A stretch of 12,352 nt of DNA from Ignavibacteriota bacterium. Lineage in GTDB: Bacteria; Bacteroidota; Ignavibacteria; Tepidaquicellales; Tepidaquicellaceae. Shown here in pieces: positions 1 to 6,562 of this stretch. The notes under the pieces are model-generated. The model had not been told where the DNA came from and did not search any database. It worked only from the letters and a program-made list of their open reading frames with translations. Made by a program: the position numbers and the translations under genes. Positions within the stretch are counted from its first letter, which is position 1; each line of letters opens with the position of its first letter. The stretch covers positions 16,906 to 29,257 of the forward strand of contig PMIW01000245.1 of the NCBI GenBank assembly GCA_003158365.1, read 5' to 3'.

Positions 1-1736
1 TCTACAACATTAATATTCAGATTTGGCCTGTCTTCGTTTTTATTTTCTTCGAAATTAAAACTTAACTGCTGGAATAAATTTGTACTGTATATATTCTGAA
101 GACTCTGTTCCATGTCGGATTTCTTTATTATCCTGTTCTCATTAAAAGTCAGTTCTCTTGTAATAACATTTCTGTTCGTTTTTGCATTCCCGGTTATATT
201 TATTTTGCTGATAAAACCATCTGATAATTCTATATCAAGTGTATTTTTATTGTAATCAAAATGAAATTTCCTGATATTTACAGAGCAAAAATTATTATTT
301 TTTATTAACCCGAGTAAATCGTAATACAATTTATTTAATTCATTAAGATTCAAAGCTTTATTGACATTATCATACTCAAATTTTTTAATGGTTTCGTATA
401 ATATATTGTCAAAACCGGATAATTTTATTCCGGAAAGTTTTGGATTTTCAACAAAATTGTAATCCAGTTTTAATCCAAACTCGTCTCTTTTTATAACTGC
501 TGAGACTTCGCTGAAATATCCCATATCATAAAACTTTTTAAGCTGTTCTTCAACTTCGGTATATTTTACAAATGTGTTTTCCTGATTTAATTTTACTTCA
601 TTTTTTATGCTTTCAGGAATTAAATCCGAATTTATATAAATTCTTGGATTCGTAAGAAAATTACCTTTATTGGATGATGCAGATTGCTCCGCTGAATCAA
701 TTATTTTTTTTATCGTCTTTGTGTATTTATCTGCAGTAATTTCTCCCTTGTTGATAAGGTACTCTATATTACTGAAATCACTTGCAGATTGATTTCCTAT
801 CTCAGGAGTAATAATAAAGTCTGCATTATCCAGCTGTTTTTCATTCAGCTGTGCCATTGTAATAGATAATACCTGGTCAGCAGCATTTAAAGGGTCTTTT
901 AAATCTTCGTTCGATTTAAGCGGACTGGTCGAATTTACAGCAATTACTATATCGGCACCTTTATCTCTTGCTACATCAATCGGAATATTTGCTGTAAGTC
1001 CGCCGTCAACAAGATTTCTTCCGTTTATAACTGTTGGGGCATATAATAAAGGAAATGTAAATGAAGCCTTTATGCTTTCGCTTAAATTTCCTTTGTTCAG
1101 TACTACTTTGGAACCATTATCCAAATCGGTGGCAATTGCAAAAAAAGGAAATCTTAACGATGAAAAATCGTGATTCGGCTTAAACCTTGCATTTAACAGT
1201 AAAACATTAAATATCTGCGCAATCTGGTATCCTGTCGAAAGGGAAGTAGGAAGAACAGGTTTCAGCCCGTCGAGTGAAATAGATATCAGACCTTTATCCT
1301 GTACCTTTTTTTGCTCCAAATATAAAAATTCCCTCTCATTTTTATTTGTAAGGCTTAATTTACTCTGCCAGTTAATGGTTTTTGAAATGCTGTCTAGTTC
1401 GGTTGTGGAATAACCTGAACAATATAACCCTCCGATAATTGCTCCGATACTTGTTCCTACTATCATATCGAAATGTATGTCATTTTTTTCCAATGATTTT
1501 ATTACACCTATCTGTGAAAATCCTCTTGCACCGCCGCCGCTCAACACCAAAGCAATTTTTTTCTTGTTATATTGTTTAGGAAAAATATTAAAATTATTTG
1601 TATCGAGATTTTTCTTTGAATACAAATCAAGTTTTATTGTGCTTTGCAGAGTATCATCCTGTGCCTTTGAAAATGATACAAAGAAAAACATAATCAAAAT
1701 CACCGGAATAAAAAATATTTTTTGTTTAAATATCAT
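1..1736 (-). CDS. Patatin-like phospholipase with POTRA repeats (type Vd / PlpD-like), 3' part missing
   Basis: I translated the reverse strand by hand. The frame stays open from ATG at 1736-1734 to the left edge, giving 578 complete codons. An N-terminal signal peptide (residues 1-25, SKA|Q) is followed by a patatin domain with the oxyanion motif SGGGARG (66-72), the nucleophile elbow GTSIG (Ser96) and the catalytic Asp in DGG (Asp244). From about residue 360 there are three POTRA-like units. The last begins near 509 with KINITGN and includes NVITRELTF. The missing C-terminus is expected to be an outer-membrane beta-barrel, as in PlpD-type Vd autotransporters, so the likely role is an exported lipid acyl hydrolase tethered to or passed through the outer membrane. 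It is the last gene of the TPK-symporter operon. Its start lies inside the end of the symporter gene (11-bp overlap), implying translational coupling. The patatin call is firm; the barrel is inferred because it lies outside the window. Confidence 0.93.
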   Translation of the reverse strand, partial: MIFKQKIFFIPVILIMFFFVSFSKAQDDTLQSTIKLDLYSKKNLDTNNFNIFPKQYNKKKIALVLSGGGARGFSQIGVIKSLEKNDIHFDMIVGTSIGAIIGGLYCSGYSTTELDSISKTINWQSKLSLTNKNEREFLYLEQKKVQDKGLISISLDGLKPVLPTSLSTGYQIAQIFNVLLLNARFKPNHDFSSLRFPFFAIATDLDNGSKVVLNKGNLSESIKASFTFPLLYAPTVINGRNLVDGGLTANIPIDVARDKGADIVIAVNSTSPLKSNEDLKDPLNAADQVLSITMAQLNEKQLDNADFIITPEIGNQSASDFSNIEYLINKGEITADKYTKTIKKIIDSAEQSASSNKGNFLTNPRIYINSDLIPESIKNEVKLNQENTFVKYTEVEEQLKKFYDMGYFSEVSAVIKRDEFGLKLDYNFVENPKLSGIKLSGFDNILYETIKKFEYDNVNKALNLNELNKLYYDLLGLIKNNNFCSVNIRKFHFDYNKNTLDIELSDGFISKINITGNAKTNRNVITRELTFNENRIIKKSDMEQSLQNIYSTNLFQQLSFNFEENKNEDRPNLNINVV

Positions 1737-3138
1737 TCAAGAACTTTTTTCTTTTACTTAAAATTAATCCGATTGAATAAATTAACAAACCTGTCAGCAA
1801 ACCAGGGTACATTGGCTCAATTCCAAAAAAATACACCGGCATATCATTCACTTTGTAGATATTCCCAAATATGAATGATGTAAATGAAAATAAAAATGAA
1901 ACAATCATTGCACTTAAAATAAAGTTTTTATTAATGGTTAACTTCTTTGAATATGATGATATGATACCCAATAACAAGGCAGGAATTGTAAGACTGCCAA
2001 TTGTGTACCAAATCTGGACAACAGAAGGTATTAAAATCGCAATCAGAATCGTGACTACCGATGTAATTAAAATACCGAACTTTGTGTATTTATTCTTGTA
2101 ATCCGTAATGTTTTTTACCCTGCAGTATATATCCTTGCCTATTGTGGTAGCCGATATAAATAATAGTGAATGAAAAGTCGCCATGATAGTTGCAATCATC
2201 CCGATAAAGAAAAATCCTTTTGCAAAAGAAGGCAGTATTTCATTTGCAAGAAGGGGATATGACATTGCAGGGTTTTCCAGATTCTTTATGTGAACAAAGG
2301 CATATAAACCGGATACTGTTGTCATAAAATCAAAGATTACCCAGAAAATTAAAGATATAAAAACTCCATTTCTTGCTGTCTTTTCATCTTTTGCCGCGTA
2401 ACATCTCTGGTGAAAACCCGGGTCGACCAGCGCCCACATTCCAATGAAAAACCAGACAAATAAGTAGGCAATAGAATTTCCTCCCGTTATACTCTTGTGC
2501 GTTTCTGGCAGATTTGCTGTTAAATATTCAAATCCCCCAAGCTTAAAATAACAAAACGGAAGAATAATACCGAATCCCAGAAACATTAATACGAATTCAT
2601 AAATATTGACGCTTATATCCGCCTTTAATCCGCCCCTGAAAAGAAAAAATACGGAAACTACAAGGCAGACTAACATAGATACGTTTAAAGACCATCCGAA
2701 TATAAGCTGTACCAGAATTCCGAGCATTAAAATATAAGGTGCAGGAGTCACAAGCAGAAAAACAAGTGAAGCTCCGAAAACACTTACTTTTTTTCCGTAA
2801 GTAATTTCGAGCTTATCTGCAATTGTGTAAAGTTCTGCCTTTCTGATTTTTTTAGCCAGGAATAATGCAAAAATTGTTATGAAAAAATAATAGGGGAATG
2901 CATTCATTACCCAGCTTGATAATCCGTACCTGTAAGTAAATTCACCGATTCCCAGTATCCCGCCGTAAAAACTTGATACAAGCGTTGCAACGAATGCAGG
3001 AAGCGTTATGCTTCTGCCTGCAACGAGATAATCAAGATTGCTTTTATCTGATTTCTTTACCCTGTAACCGATGTATATAACACCAAGAAAATATAAGACG
3101 ATTAATATGTAATCATAAATGCTGAAGCTTATCATCAT
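1726..3138 (-). CDS. Sodium:solute symporter (SSS family), candidate thiamine or precursor transporter
   Basis: This is a 470-residue, very hydrophobic protein with roughly a dozen membrane helices. It shows SSS landmarks: the N-terminal DYLVAGRS stretch (36-43) followed by a glycine-rich TM (SSFYGGILGIGEFTYRYGL, 55-73), RGGLKADISVNIYEFVL (168-184), DPGFHQRCYAAK (239-250), and MATFHSLLFIS (319-329), which aligns with the family's Na2-site helix and keeps Ser324. The length is slightly short for the family but complete. The start is ATG at 3138-3136, within an ATGA overlap with the TPK stop; a second ATG follows immediately at 3135-3133. The family imports sugars, amino acids, vitamins or anions with Na+, and sequence alone does not show which. 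The tight coupling to thiamine pyrophosphokinase makes thiamine or a thiamine precursor the best guess. The family call is strong and the substrate is inference. Confidence 0.93.
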   Translation of the reverse strand: MMISFSIYDYILIVLYFLGVIYIGYRVKKSDKSNLDYLVAGRSITLPAFVATLVSSFYGGILGIGEFTYRYGLSSWVMNAFPYYFFITIFALFLAKKIRKAELYTIADKLEITYGKKVSVFGASLVFLLVTPAPYILMLGILVQLIFGWSLNVSMLVCLVVSVFFLFRGGLKADISVNIYEFVLMFLGFGIILPFCYFKLGGFEYLTANLPETHKSITGGNSIAYLFVWFFIGMWALVDPGFHQRCYAAKDEKTARNGVFISLIFWVIFDFMTTVSGLYAFVHIKNLENPAMSYPLLANEILPSFAKGFFFIGMIATIMATFHSLLFISATTIGKDIYCRVKNITDYKNKYTKFGILITSVVTILIAILIPSVVQIWYTIGSLTIPALLLGIISSYSKKLTINKNFILSAMIVSFLFSFTSFIFGNIYKVNDMPVYFFGIEPMYPGLLTGLLIYSIGLILSKRKKFLNDI

Positions 3139-3785
3139 ATTTGTTGAACTTTGTGGAAATGCCTTTTAAAAAGTAATAAATCTCCAGATGTAAATTCAAT
3201 TGAAATATTTTTCTTTTTAGAAATATTCAATGTCCCTTCGCGAATGCCAAGTTCGAGGTCTTCGTTATCAAGTTTGTATTTTAATCCGTTTGACGTTATA
3301 CCTCCTGCAAACGGCACGGGCATAATCGAAATTGATTTACCTTTCGGGTAATCAAACGTAATTTTTTTATCAATGAAAAATATTTCGAATTTACTGTCGA
3401 TGACTTTTAAATTAAGTGATTTATAATATCTTTTTAAAACGCTGTAATTATTTAATGTATGGTCCTGCCTTTTGCTCGAAGCACCGAAAATAAGTATGTT
3501 TTTTAAATTATTTTCCATGCAGTACATAAGTGATTTTTCGAAATCGGTTGTATCCTGGTCATCAATTTTCCTGATTTCCACATTTTTCTTCCTGAAATAT
3601 CTTAAAGTTTCAGGTTTTGATGAATCCATATCACCCAGAATAATGTTCGGAATAATCTTTTTCTTCATCAGGCTGTTCGAAGCTCCGTCTGCACAAATTA
3701 AATAAATCCCTTTAATATTGTACTTTTTCAATATACCGAACGATATTTTACCGTTCAGAAAAATAATAGCATCAATTTTAAGCAT
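3135..3785 (-). CDS. Thiamine pyrophosphokinase (thiamine diphosphokinase)
   Basis: This 216-residue cytosolic enzyme transfers pyrophosphate from ATP to thiamine, giving thiamine diphosphate. It carries the expected TPK signatures in order: CADGAS (31-36), GDMDSS (51-56), the acidic DDQDTTDFEKS (75-85) that binds metal and nucleotide, and GASSKRQDHTLNN (101-113), corresponding to the family's G-x-R-x-DH block. The C-terminal thiamine-binding domain has GITSNGLKYKL (162-172) and ends in the usual SGDLLLF strand. Length is typical. The start is ATG at 3785-3783 with no Shine-Dalgarno. It heads a three-gene operon, and its TGA stop overlaps the symporter start. It is not fused to a PnuT-type transporter or a NUDIX domain. 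No TPP riboswitch (CTGAGA or the ACCTGATC block) is visible in its short leader. Another name in use is thiN; I leave the symbol blank because naming varies. Confidence 0.95.
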   Translation of the reverse strand: MLKIDAIIFLNGKISFGILKKYNIKGIYLICADGASNSLMKKKIIPNIILGDMDSSKPETLRYFRKKNVEIRKIDDQDTTDFEKSLMYCMENNLKNILIFGASSKRQDHTLNNYSVLKRYYKSLNLKVIDSKFEIFFIDKKITFDYPKGKSISIMPVPFAGGITSNGLKYKLDNEDLELGIREGTLNISKKKNISIEFTSGDLLLFKRHFHKVQQI

Positions 3786-3874
3786 ATAATTTTTATTCGT
3801 TTTACATAGAATTTTAAAATATATCTGACTAAAATAAAAGCTTTAAATCGTAAAAACAATTTATAAAGGGTATA
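3786..3874. promoter_or_regulatory. Divergent intergenic region expected to hold two promoters
   Basis: These 89 very AT-rich bases separate the oppositely transcribed TPK operon and BatA-like gene, so both promoters should lie here or just inside the genes. I see no convincing -35/-10 pair and no exact Bacteroidota-type TAnnTTTG box on either strand. The closest on the minus strand is TATATTTT. There is no TPP riboswitch core, operator palindrome or terminator. The call rests on gene arrangement alone. Confidence 0.4.
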
Positions 3875-5944
3875 GTGACGTTTATTAATCCATATTTCCT
3901 TTTCGGACTATTCGCAGTGCTGATTCCCATTTTTCTGCACTTGTTCAATCTGCATAAAATGAGGAAAATGGAGTTTTCGACATTAATGTTCCTTAAAGAG
4001 ATTCAGAAATCCAAATTAAGAAGAATAAAGATTAAGCAGCTTCTATTACTTATTCTTAGAATAATGATAATTGTCTTACTCGTTTTTGCATTCTCAAATC
4101 CCGTTTATAAAGGTTACTTTTCCGGAAAAAATCCCGATATCAGGAAAGCAGGTATTATCGTATTTGATAATTCATTCAGTTTGAGCGCAAAGGATGAAAA
4201 GGGAAGCTATATCGAGCAGGCGAAGAATTCCGTACGGAATATTTTATCGCTTTATAGTCCGAATGATAAATTATTTCTTATCACATCATCACGCCTAAAA
4301 AATTACGACGGAGAGTATAAAGACATACAAACTCTGCTTGACTCCTTAAAAAATATTGAATTCACAAGTGTGCCTTTTGAACTTTCCGTTTTACTGAATT
4401 CCGTTAAAGATATTATAAAACGCGAAAATTTCCCTTTATATGAAATATTTGTTGTCAGTGATTTTCAGATAATAAATCTTGCAGGTGAAAATACAAATAA
4501 AACATTATTCAGGGATATTCCCGAAAATGTGCATTTCTATAATATAGACATCGGAAACAGGGAAGCAAATAATATTTCGATTGATAAAGTTGAATTAAAA
4601 ACTAAAATAATTCAGAGCAATAATGATATAAAAATTTCTGTTATTCTGAAAAATCATAATAAATTCAATACTATAAACAAGCAAATTAATTTATTTGTTG
4701 AAGATAAAAAAGTTGCAGAAGCTGTAGTGGATTTAGTCTCTCTGGAAAGAAAAGAAGTTATTCTGACATTTAAATATAATCAAAAAGGAAGCATCGGTGG
4801 ATATGCCGAGCTTCTACAGAATGATTTCTTCGAAGATGAAATATTGCAGGATAATAAAAGCTATTTTGCATATTACATTCCCGATAAAGTCAATACCGGC
4901 ACGATTGGAGACAATGATTTCAGCACAAAATATATAAGACTTGCATTCGAATCTGCGGAAAAATTGAATAATCCTGATAATTCAAAGGGCCCCGATTCTT
5001 ATTCTACTACAACAGATTTAAATGAATTAATAAAGAAATCGGATATGATTGTATTTTCAGGGAAAAAGACTTTTTCTGAAAATGAATCCGTTTTACTTGC
5101 GGAGTATATTAAAAACGGCGGCAGTATTATGATTTTCCCCGAAAAATATATTGATGTCGAAAGCTATAATAATTTTTTTGGTAAGCTTGATGCATTTAAG
5201 ATTGGAGAGCTGATGAGGGTCAGTTCGGATACGGGAATCAACAATAAATTCGAAAGGATTGATTTTGAGCATCCGCTTTTTTCAGGTGTATTTAAAAATG
5301 AAGAGCTAAGCATTACAAACGAAAAGTTTTTTGTCGAATCACCGAAGATTAATTTTATGTTCGGAATCATGCCGAATAAGAACAGCAGGAGCCTTATGGA
5401 ACTTGCAGGGGAAAAGATTTTCCTTGTCGAATCGGAATTCGGAGAAGGTAAATTGATTTTCTGCTCTGTTTCAGCTACGGATGATATGTCTGACTTTCCG
5501 ATGAAAAGCCTTTTCCCGCTGATTATTAACAGGGGTACATTTTATCTTGGAGCAGGGGCGCATAAAAATGAAAATAATATAGTCGGCAGGAATAATGTTA
5601 TACGCATTCCAAAAAATAAATTGTATTCGGTACCTTATAGCGTTAAATATAAAGAACCCGGAATTTATTCAATCAAGGATTCCGCTTTAAACAAAGATTT
5701 TCTATTTGCATTGAACCGCGACTCGCTTGAAAGCGATTTTCATAAATCTGAATTGAAAGATATAAAAGAATATTTCAGATCTTATGGATTGAAAAATGTT
5801 GAGTATGTAAGTGAAAACTCTGACGTAAATTCCGCAATACTTAAATCACGCGATGGGACTGAACTCTGGAAATATCTAGTAATCCTGGCTTTGATTTTTG
5901 TAATCCTCGAAATGCTGTATGCGAAAAAACTGGAAAGAATGTAG
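3875..5944 (+). CDS. BatA-domain / VWA-like inner-membrane protein
   Basis: The product has 689 residues. The N-terminus is the BatA / N-terminal double-transmembrane module: TM1 at about 7-26 (starting FINPYFLFGL), a basic loop with the KMEFSTLMFL motif, and TM2 at about 55-75. A von Willebrand A-like domain follows, with an intact MIDAS start DNSFS (Asp98, Ser100, Ser102). The middle is beta-rich and Ig-like, ending around the DNKSYFAYYIPD segment. Next comes a class I glutamine-amidotransferase-like fold (about 390-560; e.g. MIVFSGKK and EYIKNGGSIMIFP). A final TM helix sits at about 665-684 with a basic tail. The start is GTG at 3875, placing the family's usual N-terminus exactly; AAAGGG sits 4 nt upstream. 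Relatives often sit with MoxR AAA+ ATPase and DUF58 genes, but none are here. Function is unknown beyond envelope-associated scaffolding or metal-dependent binding. The family call is confident and the role is not. Confidence 0.88.
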   Translation: MTFINPYFLFGLFAVLIPIFLHLFNLHKMRKMEFSTLMFLKEIQKSKLRRIKIKQLLLLILRIMIIVLLVFAFSNPVYKGYFSGKNPDIRKAGIIVFDNSFSLSAKDEKGSYIEQAKNSVRNILSLYSPNDKLFLITSSRLKNYDGEYKDIQTLLDSLKNIEFTSVPFELSVLLNSVKDIIKRENFPLYEIFVVSDFQIINLAGENTNKTLFRDIPENVHFYNIDIGNREANNISIDKVELKTKIIQSNNDIKISVILKNHNKFNTINKQINLFVEDKKVAEAVVDLVSLERKEVILTFKYNQKGSIGGYAELLQNDFFEDEILQDNKSYFAYYIPDKVNTGTIGDNDFSTKYIRLAFESAEKLNNPDNSKGPDSYSTTTDLNELIKKSDMIVFSGKKTFSENESVLLAEYIKNGGSIMIFPEKYIDVESYNNFFGKLDAFKIGELMRVSSDTGINNKFERIDFEHPLFSGVFKNEELSITNEKFFVESPKINFMFGIMPNKNSRSLMELAGEKIFLVESEFGEGKLIFCSVSATDDMSDFPMKSLFPLIINRGTFYLGAGAHKNENNIVGRNNVIRIPKNKLYSVPYSVKYKEPGIYSIKDSALNKDFLFALNRDSLESDFHKSELKDIKEYFRSYGLKNVEYVSENSDVNSAILKSRDGTELWKYLVILALIFVILEMLYAKKLERM

Positions 5945-5987
5945 AATTATGAAACGAAGTTCAGCGAAGCTGATTCAGAATTATGAA
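5943..5987 (+). repeat. Short direct repeat flanking a small hairpin
   Basis: AGAATTATGAA occurs at 5943-5953 and again at 5977-5987, 34 bp apart. Between them lies a perfect 5-bp inverted repeat, TCAGC (5961-5965) / GCTGA (5969-5973), with a GAA loop. The first copy overlaps the stop codon of the BatA-like gene. There is no T-tract, so it is not a normal terminator. It may be a remnant of a dispersed intergenic repeat; function is unknown. Confidence 0.45.
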
Positions 5988-6002
5988 TGAAATAATATTA
6001 AT

Positions 6003-6368
6003 ATGAATACAAAAAAATATTTTTATTACATTCCGATGATTTTTCTTGTAGTAATTGCATTGGCAAATATAAATTGCACAAGCTCTCACACAAAGGAAGA
6101 TAATCCTAAAACGTGGCAGCACTTTAATATACTTGCATCTTCGGAAGATGATATTATTTTTGTTCAGCTTCAGGATGACCTTGGTATTTCTCCTAAGATG
6201 GAAAGATATACACTAACAGTAAATATTACAGACAAGAAAAATCCAATAGTAATAATAGGGGGCGAGCAGAATTCTTCGGCAAGAATATATTCGTGGAGTC
6301 TGCTCAGAAAATCCGTCCGGCAGGGACTCCTGAACTGGACAGGAAGCAACAAGGGAAAATTGGAGTAA
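6003..6368 (+). CDS. Small putative lipoprotein, function unknown
   Basis: I do not recognise this 121-residue protein. The N-terminus has a Lys pair, a hydrophobic stretch (about 8-22) and Cys26 in the sequence NINC. This could be a signal-peptidase II site, but it is a poor lipobox, so a plain signal peptide or membrane anchor is possible. The mature part looks like a single small beta-rich domain (about 35-85, including RYTLTVNITDKKNPIVIIGG). There is no Shine-Dalgarno. The last 35 or so codons (from about 6258) are much richer in G/C at third positions than the rest. A second frame is open from 6197 and reads on to a TAA at 6422-6424 inside a hairpin. The 3' end may therefore be altered by a repeat insertion or frameshift. 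It lies 58 bp after the BatA-like gene and could be co-transcribed with it. Confidence 0.6.
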   Translation: MNTKKYFYYIPMIFLVVIALANINCTSSHTKEDNPKTWQHFNILASSEDDIIFVQLQDDLGISPKMERYTLTVNITDKKNPIVIIGGEQNSSARIYSWSLLRKSVRQGLLNWTGSNKGKLE

Positions 6369-6402
6369 GAAAAAAGATACAAAAATTTGCTTTCGTCTCA
6401 AA

Positions 6403-6424
6403 TTACCAAGCTACAGTTTGGTAA
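6403..6424. repeat. REP-like palindromic hairpin
   Basis: TTACCAAGC (6403-6411) pairs with GTTTGGTAA (6416-6424) around a TACA loop, forming a 9-bp stem with one G-T wobble. It sits 34 bp after the small lipoprotein stop. No run of T follows on either strand, so it is a poor intrinsic terminator. Its compact, loop-centred form resembles REP-type intergenic palindromes. Whether it recurs in the genome cannot be seen here. Confidence 0.55.
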
Positions 6425-6445
6425 AGTGAAATAAAAAATTATACG

Positions 6446-6486
6446 AATCTTCCAAATCTTCAAATCTTACAATATTTTTAATCTTC
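6446..6486. repeat. AATCTT quasi-tandem repeat
   Basis: AATCTT occurs at 6446, 6455, 6463 and 6480. The first three copies have 8-9 bp spacing (AATCTTC, AATCTTC, AATCTTA) and the fourth (AATCTTC) is more distant. The tract lies in non-coding DNA before the barrel-protein gene. It could be simple-sequence drift or part of a regulatory region. Confidence 0.4.
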
Positions 6487-6505
6487 TAATCGTCAAAATA
6501 TTGTA

Positions 6506-6536
6506 TTGATAAATAGAATAAAAAACAATAATTTTT
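6506..6536 (+). promoter_or_regulatory. Candidate promoter of the outer-membrane barrel gene
   Basis: TTGATA (6506-6511) is followed after 17 bp by TAATTT, at 6529-6534. Read as a Bacteroidota-type element, this is TTG, N20, then TAATTTTT at 6529-6536, close to TAnnTTTG. Either reading puts the transcript start near 6541 with a leader of about 20 nt that includes the Shine-Dalgarno. The match is weak, and the surrounding AT-rich DNA makes chance matches likely. Confidence 0.3.
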
Positions 6537-6553
6537 ACGATAATTAATTTAAC

Positions 6554-6560
6554 GGAGGTG
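6554..6560 (+). promoter_or_regulatory. Strong Shine-Dalgarno GGAGGTG
   Basis: GGAGGTG complements seven consecutive bases of the usual 16S 3' end, with the GGAGG core 4 nt before the ATG at 6563. It fixes the start of the barrel protein. It is the only strong Shine-Dalgarno in the window; neighbouring genes have A/T-rich leaders instead. Confidence 0.75.
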
Positions 6561-6562
6561 TT

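Noticed and set aside
1477..1761. 94-codon open frame on the plus strand
   Set aside because: It lies opposite the patatin catalytic motifs, which are clearly coding on the minus strand, and its product is low-complexity without any family feature.
3786..3874. TPP riboswitch before the TPK operon
   Set aside because: The leader is too short, and neither the CTGAGA nor the ACCTGATC core blocks appear on the minus strand.
5949..5990. 13-codon mini-ORF between the BatA-like and small lipoprotein genes
   Set aside because: It lies inside a direct-repeat/hairpin block, has no ribosome binding site, and is too short to support as a gene.
6170..6401. Two minus-strand open frames opposite the small lipoprotein gene
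   Set aside because: They overlap each other in different frames, have no recognisable domain or start signal, and are best explained by the GC-richer repeat-like stretch.
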